A DNA stretch of 6,768 nt from an uncultured Chthonomonas sp. GTDB lineage: Bacteria; Armatimonadota; Chthonomonadetes; Chthonomonadales; CAJBBX01. Shown here piece after piece: positions 1-6,725 of the stretch (positions within the stretch are counted from its first letter, which is position 1; each line of letters opens with the position of its first letter). Where the stretch lies: positions 1 to 6,768 of the forward strand of contig CAISOI010000592.1 in the NCBI GenBank assembly GCA_903886985.1, read 5' to 3'. The translations under genes and the position numbers were made by a program. The notes beneath the pieces were generated by a model that saw only the letters and a list, made by a program, of their open reading frames with translations, did no database searches and was not told the DNA's origin.

Positions 1-1961
1 ACGGTAAACCTATTCGCATTACGGATGCCAAAGCGATACCCAGAATTGTTCGGCAAGATGACGAACGTAGTGAAGAACAGAAAAAAGAGGATGAGCAATA
101 CGACCCCGGTGTAGGTGCTCCGATCTGGTCGCCAGATTCCAAAAAGATACTGTTCACTTACCGAGGTGACCTGTTTGAGGTTGCTGCCGATGGAAAAAGC
201 GCCCCGCTACGCCGATTTATGTCAACAGATGCAGTTTCTATGGCCGATTACTCTCCGGATGGCAGATACATGTCAATTATGCGCGGCGGTAATGTCCATG
301 TTGTTGATCTCAAAACAAATGAAACGCGTCAGGTTACTACAGTCAGTAAAGCGATGACGTCTCTGACCGGCTACGAATGGTCTCCCGACTCCCTGAACCT
401 TCTTGTGCGGTGGCAAGATTCCACCTCCGCGAAATCTATCATCATTCCAGACTACACCAAGGAAATGGTGGAAGCAGGACCTCGACGGCGGCTGATCGTC
501 GGTCAATCGGTGTTCTCTCAAAAGATTGGTATTGTGCCCGTGACGGGTGGACTTATTCGTTGGGTTGAAGAGATCGCTCCGAACGCTTACTACATTGTCT
601 CCGCGTGGGCCCCCGATGGGTCACGCTTGGCAATAGGGGAAATGTCTGCCGATTTCAAATCTTGGCGACTGCGAGTTGCCGACACAAAGAGCCTGAAATC
701 TATGCCAATCGTTGAACAGAAATCCGACCGCTTCATTAACGACTGGCGCCCCATAGTATGGTCAAGAGACAGTAAGAACCTCTATTATGGTGCGGATGTG
801 GACGGGTGGCGTCATGTATGGAAAATTGCAGCGACAGCAGGCAGTACTCCTAACTTGGTCACCAAGGGGAAGTACGATGTTGGAGGCTTCACTCGTCCCA
901 AAAACAGCGATGATCTAATCTTGGAGACGGCCGAAAAGTCACCACTTGAATTGAGAACCTACTCCCTCGCACCCGATGGAAAAATCGTAGATCTTACCGG
1001 CAGCAGTCCGGTGAATTCTCCCACGTTTGCAGTAGGAAATGGGCTTATTGCCAGCTTTCCGTCCGAGGACGGGAAGCACGTGCTTCTAGAGACTCAGGAT
1101 CGCATGCATCCATCTGATCTTTATTACAATTCTGTTGAGAACCCATCTCGAGAACCAAAAAGGTTGACGACTTCACAGCTATCAGAGTTCGCGAAAGCAC
1201 CATTGATTCAGCCGAAGGAGATAACCTTCCAGTCGCCCGACGGCAAAACTATTCATGGCCTGCTCTACTTACCTCCCAACCTTCAACCGGGAGTAAAGAT
1301 CGGCGCGTTTTTGGATAACATGTATGCTGACTCTGGTAAGAACAGGTGGGTAGGGTTTATGCCTTCCTATGCCGCTAGGTATTTGAACTTGGCGGTTCTT
1401 TCGGTCGATTTCAGATCCAGTTGGGGGTATGGCTCCGATTTTGCTACTGGCTATTATCGGTCCCTCGGGCAGATAGACGCCGATGAAGCAGTTGCTGCCG
1501 CCTCATGGTTAAAATCTCAATCCTACATCGAACCAAATCGTGTTGGTCTATGGGGTTGGAGCTACGGTGGATTCTTGACCGAGATGGTTATGTTCACGCG
1601 ACCGGGGATATTTTCTGCGGGAGTTGCCGTGGCACCTGTTACAGACTGGAAGCACTATAATGAATGGTATACCCGCCATCGACTGAACTTGCCGAAAGAG
1701 GATGCCGAGGCTTATAAGAAAAGTTCTCCCATCAATTTTGCCGACGGTTTAACCGGTAATATCCTCATGATTCATGGTATGCAAGATGACAATGTACTGT
1801 TTCAAGATACTGTGCAGATGACGCAAAAGCTCATTGAAGCCGGCAAGAGTTTTGATGTTGCGTTTTATCCAAAGGACGACCATAGTATCAGTCGAGATGA
1901 TAGTCGGCCACACGTGTTTACTCGCATAATGAAGTATCTCTACCAGTGGCTTGGAAACTGA
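1..1961 (+). CDS. S9 family serine peptidase, DPP4-like (5' partial)
   Basis: This is an exported or cell-envelope serine peptidase of the prolyl oligopeptidase family, probably cleaving short peptides. The frame is open from base 3, so the start and any signal peptide lie left of the window; 652 residues are visible. The first ~390 residues form a beta-propeller with repeated strands of the WSPDS/YSPDG type and a DGWRHVW strand typical of DPPIV_N. The rest is an alpha/beta hydrolase. The nucleophile is Ser520 (visible numbering) in GWSYGG, codon 1560-1562. The acid is Asp595 in HGMQDDNV, codon 1785-1787, and the base is His627 in PKDDHS, codon 1881-1883. Similarity to DPP4 runs through the whole hydrolase domain, for example VAVAPVTDW. 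The in-frame ATG at 219 is internal, because the upstream residues continue the propeller. The DPP4 Glu motif that binds the peptide N terminus is not visible, so dipeptidyl-peptidase activity is uncertain. The link to the next gene, 125 bases away, is unclear. Confidence 0.93.
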   Translation, partial: GKPIRITDAKAIPRIVRQDDERSEEQKKEDEQYDPGVGAPIWSPDSKKILFTYRGDLFEVAADGKSAPLRRFMSTDAVSMADYSPDGRYMSIMRGGNVHVVDLKTNETRQVTTVSKAMTSLTGYEWSPDSLNLLVRWQDSTSAKSIIIPDYTKEMVEAGPRRRLIVGQSVFSQKIGIVPVTGGLIRWVEEIAPNAYYIVSAWAPDGSRLAIGEMSADFKSWRLRVADTKSLKSMPIVEQKSDRFINDWRPIVWSRDSKNLYYGADVDGWRHVWKIAATAGSTPNLVTKGKYDVGGFTRPKNSDDLILETAEKSPLELRTYSLAPDGKIVDLTGSSPVNSPTFAVGNGLIASFPSEDGKHVLLETQDRMHPSDLYYNSVENPSREPKRLTTSQLSEFAKAPLIQPKEITFQSPDGKTIHGLLYLPPNLQPGVKIGAFLDNMYADSGKNRWVGFMPSYAARYLNLAVLSVDFRSSWGYGSDFATGYYRSLGQIDADEAVAAASWLKSQSYIEPNRVGLWGWSYGGFLTEMVMFTRPGIFSAGVAVAPVTDWKHYNEWYTRHRLNLPKEDAEAYKKSSPINFADGLTGNILMIHGMQDDNVLFQDTVQMTQKLIEAGKSFDVAFYPKDDHSISRDDSRPHVFTRIMKYLYQWLGN

Positions 1962-2015
1962 AAATTTTGATGCGGAGCATAGGTTTTGGGGTTCCGTTGA
2001 GATTAGTATATGAGC

Positions 2016-2067
2016 CGAATTTTGCAGGAAATAGAGCTGTCAGGCAAGAACTATTTCACGCAATTCG
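2016..2067 (+). promoter_or_regulatory. Imperfect dyad / hairpin ahead of the aldehyde dehydrogenase gene
   Basis: An inverted repeat sits in the 125-base gap. The inner arms are a perfect 7-bp match, GAAATAG at 2028-2034 and CTATTTC at 2051-2057, around a 16-base loop. Outside a 2x2 mismatch, GC at 2024-2025 pairs with GC at 2060-2061. Past a two-base TT bulge, CGAATT at 2016-2021 pairs with AATTCG at 2062-2067. This gives 15 pairs in total. It ends 7 bases before the AAAGGA ribosome binding site at 2075. No T-run follows, so it is not a standard intrinsic terminator. It could be a regulator operator, with inner half-site centres about 23 bp apart or roughly two helical turns, or an RNA leader hairpin. 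The function is inferred. Confidence 0.45.
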
Positions 2068-2074
2068 TTAAATT

Positions 2075-2080
2075 AAAGGA
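2075..2080 (+). promoter_or_regulatory. Ribosome binding site fixing the GTG start at 2087
   Basis: AAAGGA lies 6 bases before the GTG at 2087. The same hexamer at the same spacing precedes the next gene, which supports the non-ATG start. Confidence 0.7.
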
Positions 2081-2086
2081 TCAATC

Positions 2087-3541
2087 GTGGCAGAACGCTA
2101 TTTAAATTATATTGGTGGCAATTGGAACACGCCCAGCCAGGGCGAATTCTTCTCAAAGTACAATCCCGCAAACATCCATGAAGTGATTGGGGAATTCCCA
2201 AATTCTACTACTGAGGATGCAGAATCGGCGATCGAATCCGCCGCTGCAGCACTGTCGGGATGGGCAGGGTTGAGTTCCCATGTTAGGGGTGAATATCTGC
2301 GTAAGGCAGCTGATGTCATGGAGAGTCGTCTGCTGGAAATCGCAACAGGGCTGATGAAAGAAGAGGGTAAATCTCTTCCAGAGGCCAAGGGCGAGACCAT
2401 GCGCGCCATAGTAATTCTCAGATATTTTGCAACTCAGACGATGTTGCCAGACGGTGACGTTATTCCGAGTGCGGGCGCCACAACATTTCTATACAGTCGC
2501 CGAATACCTGTGGGTGTGGTTAGTTTGATTACCCCATGGAATTTTCCCGTTGCTATTCCAATTTGGAAGGCGGCTCCTGCATTGGCGTGTGGCAATACCG
2601 TAGTCATGAAGCCCTCAGAACTTTCGCCTTTGACAGCAGTAAGAATAGCCGAGTGTTTCGAGCAGGCAGGCCTGCCATCGGGTGTCTTTAACGTAATTCA
2701 TGGTCATGGGGCTCGTTTTGGAGAGACATTGGCGACGCACAAAAAGGTTTCTGCTATCTCATTCACGGGATCCGCAAAGACTGGAAAGGTGATCTCCGGT
2801 TGGGCTTCTGCGCATGGTAAGAAATACCAGTTGGAAATGGGTGGCAAAAACGCTGCCGTCGTTTTGGCAGATGCCAGCTTCGATCAAGCAGTAAATCTAA
2901 CAATTCAAGGCGCATACAAGTCCGCAGGTGAGAAGTGTACGGCAACTTCACGCGTCATCGTGCAAAAAGAGATATACGACAAATTCGCCGCTGCGCTCGT
3001 TGAGAAAACGTCGGCATTGACAATTGGTCCTGGGGATTCAGACGCATATCTTGGCCCCGTGATTACGGTAGAGGCGAGAGATCGCATATTGTCAGCAATT
3101 CAATCGGGGGTCTCCACAGGCTCCGCCCTTTTGTGTGGCGGCAAAGTACCTGAGTCCGCTTTCCTTGCGGATGGCTGCTATATTCTCCCAACTGTCTTTG
3201 GAGATGTTGACCCTAAGTCTTCGCTCGCGCAAGATGAGATATTTGGTCCGGTCCTCTGCTTAATCAAGGCCGAGGATTTTGACGATGCAGTCGCAATCTT
3301 GAACGATGTGGAATTTGGACTTTCGGCTTCACTCTTTACTCAGAGCTTGAGTGCTTCCATGCAGTTTGCTGATAAGGCGCAAGCGGGAATGATCCGTATC
3401 AATGGAGAAACTGCAGGGGTAGAACCACAGGCTCCATTCGGTGGTGTTAAGGCAAGCAGCAGCTGGAGCCGTGAGCAGGGATTGGCAGCACGAGACTTCT
3501 TTACACAGATTAAGACCGTTTCAATCGATCTACCAGCCTAA
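2087..3541 (+). CDS. Aldehyde dehydrogenase, probable alpha-ketoglutaric semialdehyde dehydrogenase
   Basis: This is a cytosolic NAD(P)-dependent aldehyde dehydrogenase of 484 residues, full length for the family. It probably oxidises 2,5-dioxopentanoate (alpha-ketoglutaric semialdehyde) to alpha-ketoglutarate, the last step of non-phosphorylative sugar-acid catabolism. Visible motifs are TPWNFP with Asn152, KPSE with Lys175 and Glu178 in the cofactor site, FTGS at 226-229, the general base Glu250 in LEMGGKN, the nucleophile Cys284 in GEKCTATSR, and Glu384 in DEIFGPVL. The C-terminal pattern PFGGVKASSS-SREQG-FFTQIKTV is typical of the YcbD-like group of alpha-ketoglutaric semialdehyde dehydrogenases. 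Translation starts at GTG, set by AAAGGA six bases upstream. The next gene, 27 bases downstream, resembles the enzyme that makes this substrate, which strengthens the assignment. Succinate-semialdehyde or another semialdehyde remains possible as substrate. The class is certain; the substrate is inferred. Confidence 0.93.
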   Translation: MAERYLNYIGGNWNTPSQGEFFSKYNPANIHEVIGEFPNSTTEDAESAIESAAAALSGWAGLSSHVRGEYLRKAADVMESRLLEIATGLMKEEGKSLPEAKGETMRAIVILRYFATQTMLPDGDVIPSAGATTFLYSRRIPVGVVSLITPWNFPVAIPIWKAAPALACGNTVVMKPSELSPLTAVRIAECFEQAGLPSGVFNVIHGHGARFGETLATHKKVSAISFTGSAKTGKVISGWASAHGKKYQLEMGGKNAAVVLADASFDQAVNLTIQGAYKSAGEKCTATSRVIVQKEIYDKFAAALVEKTSALTIGPGDSDAYLGPVITVEARDRILSAIQSGVSTGSALLCGGKVPESAFLADGCYILPTVFGDVDPKSSLAQDEIFGPVLCLIKAEDFDDAVAILNDVEFGLSASLFTQSLSASMQFADKAQAGMIRINGETAGVEPQAPFGGVKASSSWSREQGLAARDFFTQIKTVSIDLPA

Positions 3542-3556
3542 CAGAACATTCGGTCC

Positions 3557-3562
3557 AAAGGA
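3557..3562 (+). promoter_or_regulatory. Ribosome binding site for the FAH-family dehydratase gene
   Basis: AAAGGA lies 6 bases before the ATG at 3569 and favours it over the in-frame ATG at 3596. It sits in the 27-base gap after the dehydrogenase stop codon, which fits a shared transcript. Confidence 0.65.
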
Positions 3563-3568
3563 AATACA

Positions 3569-4402
3569 ATGTCACTTTGCCGCTATGGCAATTCAATGAA
3601 GAGTTGGTGGGGATGGATTGATGGCGATCAGGTCTCACCGATCCCATACGAGCAAGTGCGTGATGTTTTCGCGGCACCAGGCAGTGACGGGCTGCTATCC
3701 CTAAAGACTTGCGGAAACGGATGCGCTCTCTCCGAAGTGGAACTCTTGGCGCCTGTTCTCGCTGAACAAGAAATTTGGGCAGCTGGTGTTACATACGAAA
3801 GCAGCAAGTTCGCGCGCATGGCAGAATCGCCCGAAGGTGGAGATTTCTATGCCAAGGTTTATATCGCGGATCGACCAGAGCTCTTCTTGAAGGCGAGCCC
3901 CGGCAGAACGCGTGGTCCGGGGGATGATCTTAGAGTACGTGCAGACTCTTCATGGAACGTACCCGAGCCGGAACTCGCCGTCGTAATTGCAGGAAACGGC
4001 ACAATTTTGGGTTATACAATTGGCAACGACATGTCATCGCGAGATATCGAAGGCGCAAATCCGCTCTATCTGCCTCAAGCAAAGGTTTACAACGGATCTT
4101 GCGCGGTGGGCCCTGTCATTATTCCTGCTTCAGGTTTAGACCCGCATAATCTGCCGATTACGCTCTCCATTGTGCGCGAAGGTGTCGAGATCTATCGAGG
4201 TGAGACCTCCACAGCAAAGATGAAGCGTAACGTCCAAGAGCTTTCAGAATGGCTGTTTCGAGAGTTGGACTTTCCTTTTGGAGCCATTCTTTTGACCGGA
4301 ACTGGACTGATCCCGCCGGACGAGTTCAGTCTCATTCCCGGAGACAATGTCAAAATATCAATTGGGGGAATCGGCGATCTTGCCAATCCAATCACCTCAT
4401 GA
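3569..4402 (+). CDS. FAH-superfamily 2-keto-3-deoxy-pentonate dehydratase (KdaD-like)
   Basis: This 277-residue protein belongs to the fumarylacetoacetate hydrolase superfamily and probably dehydrates 2-keto-3-deoxy-pentonate (arabinonate or xylonate) to alpha-ketoglutaric semialdehyde in the cytosol. From memory it closely parallels the Sulfolobus 2-keto-3-deoxy-D-arabinonate dehydratase: the blocks RPELFLKASP, PEPELAVV, GYTIGNDMSSRD, NPLYLPQAKVY and LLTGTG occur in the same order. The predicted metal ligands are Glu133 and Glu135 in PEPE and Asp154 in GNDMSSRD; Lys172 in PQAKVY is the candidate active-site lysine. The spacing between these residues matches the archaeal enzyme. The N-terminal ~65 residues form the small variable domain. 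The gene lies between an alpha-ketoglutaric semialdehyde dehydrogenase and an overlapping lipoprotein gene. Ordinary fumarylacetoacetase or another acylpyruvate hydrolase is less likely given the NPLYLPQAK block and the neighbour. Sugar stereochemistry cannot be read from the sequence. Confidence 0.88.
   Translation: MSLCRYGNSMKSWWGWIDGDQVSPIPYEQVRDVFAAPGSDGLLSLKTCGNGCALSEVELLAPVLAEQEIWAAGVTYESSKFARMAESPEGGDFYAKVYIADRPELFLKASPGRTRGPGDDLRVRADSSWNVPEPELAVVIAGNGTILGYTIGNDMSSRDIEGANPLYLPQAKVYNGSCAVGPVIIPASGLDPHNLPITLSIVREGVEIYRGETSTAKMKRNVQELSEWLFRELDFPFGAILLTGTGLIPPDEFSLIPGDNVKISIGGIGDLANPITS
4399..4402 (+). other. ATGA stop/start overlap between dehydratase and lipoprotein genes
   Basis: The TGA that ends the dehydratase gene (4400-4402) shares bases with the ATG at 4399-4401. 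No good ribosome binding site lies within 15 bases upstream, so translation of the lipoprotein is probably coupled to that of the dehydratase. Confidence 0.75.
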
Positions 4403-5724
4403 TTAGCGTGCTTCCCATTCTCATATTGGCTGGGTGTTTGCAGTCGGTCCCAAAGTCCACAACTCCGGTCAGTTTTAGCAAGCAGATAGTTCCATTGCTG
4501 GCTGCGAACTGTAATGCGTGTCACGCCTCTAACACGCCTCAAAGTGGGCTGGCAACAGACACTTACATGGCTCTAATTCGAGGCGGTAAGCGTGGTAAGT
4601 GTATTGAGATCGGAAATCCTAATAAAAGTCTAATCATCCAATATTTGGACGGTAGACGACAACCGAAGATGCCTATTGGTGGTGCACTGAAAGACGTTGA
4701 AATTGATGTTATCAAACGATGGATTTCAGAAGGTGCCAAGTTGGATACAGATTCTAAACAACCAGTTCCAACTACTAAAGAGCTCAAATCAAAGGTTTCT
4801 GCTCTGTGTCCTGTAAATAGTCTCGTGTGGAGTCGCGACGGCAAAAGGATCTATGTCGCAGGGTACAAGGTCGTTGAAATTAGAGATGCGAATACTGGAA
4901 ACAAAATCGGTCAACTGGTTGGCCATTCCGATATTGTTCGCTCATTGGCTTTAAGCCCAGATGGTAAGGTACTTGCCGCTGCCGGCGGAAAGGTCGGTAA
5001 ATCAGGCGAAGTGAAACTCTGGATTCTGGAGTCAGGTACCTCAACCACAATTGAAGGGCATACAGACAGTATTTACGGAGTTGCATGGAGACCCGACGGG
5101 CTTCAAATTGCCACAGCAAGTTATGACAAGACCGCCAAAATATGGGATGTCAAGACCGGTAAATCCGTCGTGGAGTTAAGGGATCATACGGACGCGGTAT
5201 TTGCGGTTGCTTATAGCTCCGATTCCAAATATCTTGCGACCGCAAGTGCAGATAAGTCGATCAAGATTTGGGAGGGAATGACAGGCAAGCGAATGTATTC
5301 CCTGAGTGGAGCGCAAGAGGCGGTAATGTCGCTCGCTTTTATGCCAAAATCGTCAAGACTTTATTCTGCTGGAGCGGATAAGGTTGCACGGGCGTGGGAC
5401 CTGAGGCCCGACGGCGGTGGCCAGGTGAAAAGCAATTCAGGCCAGGCAGATGCAATTTTGGATTTATGTCTTTCAGAAGATGGCACCATGGTTCTGACTG
5501 CCTCTATGGATGGATCAGTTCACGTTGTAAAAGAGAACGATGGGGCGTCGATTAAAATTTTGCCTGGCTCCCCTGAAATGGCACTGTCAGTTAAGATTTC
5601 ACCAAATGGTGAGTTGTTTGCCGCTGGCTGGAGTGACGGCCGATCGGTTGTATTCCGCATTAAAGATGGAACTCAAGTCGCTGTTTTAACAGGAAATCCC
5701 ACAAAAGTCGATGTCGCAAAATAG
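4399..5724 (+). CDS. Lipoprotein with planctomycete-type cytochrome c domain and seven-bladed WD40 propeller
   Basis: This is a predicted 441-residue exported, lipid-anchored heme protein of unknown role. The first 13 residues end in ILAGC, a lipobox with Cys13 as the lipidated residue. The signal is short and has no Lys or Arg before its hydrophobic core. Residues ~23-117 form a planctomycete-type cytochrome c domain: the heme site is CNACH (Cys38, Cys41, His42), and Met91 in KMP is the likely second iron ligand. The segment GGKRGKCIEIGNP replaces the more usual GG-SGP-IVPG form and adds Cys68. Residues ~137-431 hold seven WD40 repeats, with clear GH...SPDG...KIWD signatures in repeats 2-4 and weaker ones in repeats 1 and 5-7. 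The frame is open back to an ATG at 4249, but that extension lies inside the dehydratase gene and would bury the signal peptide, so 4399 is preferred. Coupled expression is expected from the ATGA overlap. Electron transfer, sensing or scaffolding are all possible. Confidence 0.9.
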   Translation: MISVLPILILAGCLQSVPKSTTPVSFSKQIVPLLAANCNACHASNTPQSGLATDTYMALIRGGKRGKCIEIGNPNKSLIIQYLDGRRQPKMPIGGALKDVEIDVIKRWISEGAKLDTDSKQPVPTTKELKSKVSALCPVNSLVWSRDGKRIYVAGYKVVEIRDANTGNKIGQLVGHSDIVRSLALSPDGKVLAAAGGKVGKSGEVKLWILESGTSTTIEGHTDSIYGVAWRPDGLQIATASYDKTAKIWDVKTGKSVVELRDHTDAVFAVAYSSDSKYLATASADKSIKIWEGMTGKRMYSLSGAQEAVMSLAFMPKSSRLYSAGADKVARAWDLRPDGGGQVKSNSGQADAILDLCLSEDGTMVLTASMDGSVHVVKENDGASIKILPGSPEMALSVKISPNGELFAAGWSDGRSVVFRIKDGTQVAVLTGNPTKVDVAK

Positions 5725-5765
5725 TCACCTTCCTCATCCATTGGCGTGAGGTCTGAAAGAGAGCT

Positions 5766-6725
5766 ATGAAATTCGTCTCAAGCATTTGCGCAGTAATTGG
5801 TGTTGAACTATTCGCAGCTACTCTGGCTATCGCGCAGGCACCTCAAGTTGCGGCGGTGTTTCCCGCTGGTGGAATGCGCGGTACCCGCACCGACGTTAAG
5901 ATCGAGGGATCGGCATTGGTTGGTCTGAGGGATGTCTTCGTCAGCGGTACAGGCATAAAAGCCAAAATTTCAAAGGTTGAAGCAGATGGCAATTCCGCGA
6001 CAATATCCCTCGATATAGCCAGTGATGCATCGCCCGGTCCCTATGAATTACGCGTAATATCTCCTCGGGGCATTTCTGGACCCTCCTACCTGTGGGCGGG
6101 AATTACACCGGAAATAAACGAAGTTGAACCGAACGATCAACTTTTAAAGGCTATGAAGCTGCCACAAACTCCAATCACGGTTAATGGCAGGGTACATGCT
6201 TCCGAAGATGTCGATTGGTATGAGTTCACTGCGGCTGCCGGCGAGACATTTGTCATCGATATCGTGGCAAATCGCATATTTTCACCTATGGATGCTGCAC
6301 TTGAGTTGCGCGATGCTTCTGGCCACATAATAGCCGAGGCTTCCGAAGGTTACGATCGTGATCCGAAAATCGTCTATACCTCAACAAAAGGCGGCATCTA
6401 TCGCCTACAGGTTCGAGATACGCTTTACCGTGGCTCTAGAAACTATGTCTATCGCTTAACAATTGGCAAACTTCCGATTATTGCCAGTCTGGTTCGATCT
6501 ATCGCGAAACGTGGTGAACCACTGTCCTCTTCAGTCGAAGGATTCAATTTGGGATCAACTCGGACTGTTTCTTTAGACGCCAAAATGGTTGATGGAAAAG
6601 GGGATGTTGCATGGAAGTATTTCCAAACATCTGAAGGCACTGCATTGGCTGAGCGCGTGGCTTTGGTCGATGGAAGCATTGTCGATACCACCACTCCCGG
6701 GGCTTCTTCAGTACTTTCGTCCTAG
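5766..6725 (+). CDS. Secreted TIG-PPC domain protein, probably with a premature or frameshifted end
   Basis: This is a predicted exported protein of 319 residues with no recognisable catalytic residues. A Sec signal peptide covers residues 1-25: Lys2, a hydrophobic core and an AQA cleavage site. Residues ~27-112 form an IPT/TIG-like immunoglobulin fold beginning VAAVFPAGGMRGT. Residues ~117-234 are a bacterial pre-peptidase C-terminal (PPC) domain with EVEPND at 119-124, NGRVHASEDVDWYEF and the closing YRLTIG. A second TIG-like fold starts near 237 and is followed by a stop only ~80 residues later. Relatives from Planctomycetota and similar phyla usually run on into further PPC domains, so 319 residues is short. 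The frame one base ahead reads on past the stop with PPC-like residues. The gene follows the heme-WD40 lipoprotein gene by 41 bases with a purine-rich GAAAGAGAG before the ATG, so it is probably co-transcribed. A binding or structural role at the cell surface is an inference. Confidence 0.85.
   Translation: MKFVSSICAVIGVELFAATLAIAQAPQVAAVFPAGGMRGTRTDVKIEGSALVGLRDVFVSGTGIKAKISKVEADGNSATISLDIASDASPGPYELRVISPRGISGPSYLWAGITPEINEVEPNDQLLKAMKLPQTPITVNGRVHASEDVDWYEFTAAAGETFVIDIVANRIFSPMDAALELRDASGHIIAEASEGYDRDPKIVYTSTKGGIYRLQVRDTLYRGSRNYVYRLTIGKLPIIASLVRSIAKRGEPLSSSVEGFNLGSTRTVSLDAKMVDGKGDVAWKYFQTSEGTALAERVALVDGSIVDTTTPGASSVLSS

Noticed and set aside
219..221. ATG 219 as the start of the S9 peptidase
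   Set aside because: Seventy-two upstream codons in frame encode propeller strands such as IWSPDSKKILFTY, so the gene continues left of the window.
1961..1968. AAAATTTT palindrome just after the S9 peptidase stop as a terminator
   Set aside because: It is an A/T-only 4-bp self-complement without a G/C stem or a T-run.
1984..2012. TTTTGG and TATATG spaced 17 bases apart as a sigma-70-like promoter before the dehydrogenase gene
   Set aside because: Both hexamers match the consensus poorly, so it cannot be told from chance, although a promoter in this gap is plausible.
4249..4398. In-frame extension of the lipoprotein gene starting at ATG 4249
   Set aside because: It lies wholly inside the dehydratase gene, its residues show no domain or export signal, and it would bury the lipobox that begins at 4399.
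4192..4542. Minus-strand ORF of 116 codons and other antisense frames
   Set aside because: They lie opposite strongly supported genes, have no recognisable domains and no convincing ribosome binding sites.
5732..5751. CCTCA / TGAGG inverted repeat in the gap between the lipoprotein and TIG-PPC genes
   Set aside because: Only 5 bp with a 10-base loop and no T-run; too weak for a terminator.
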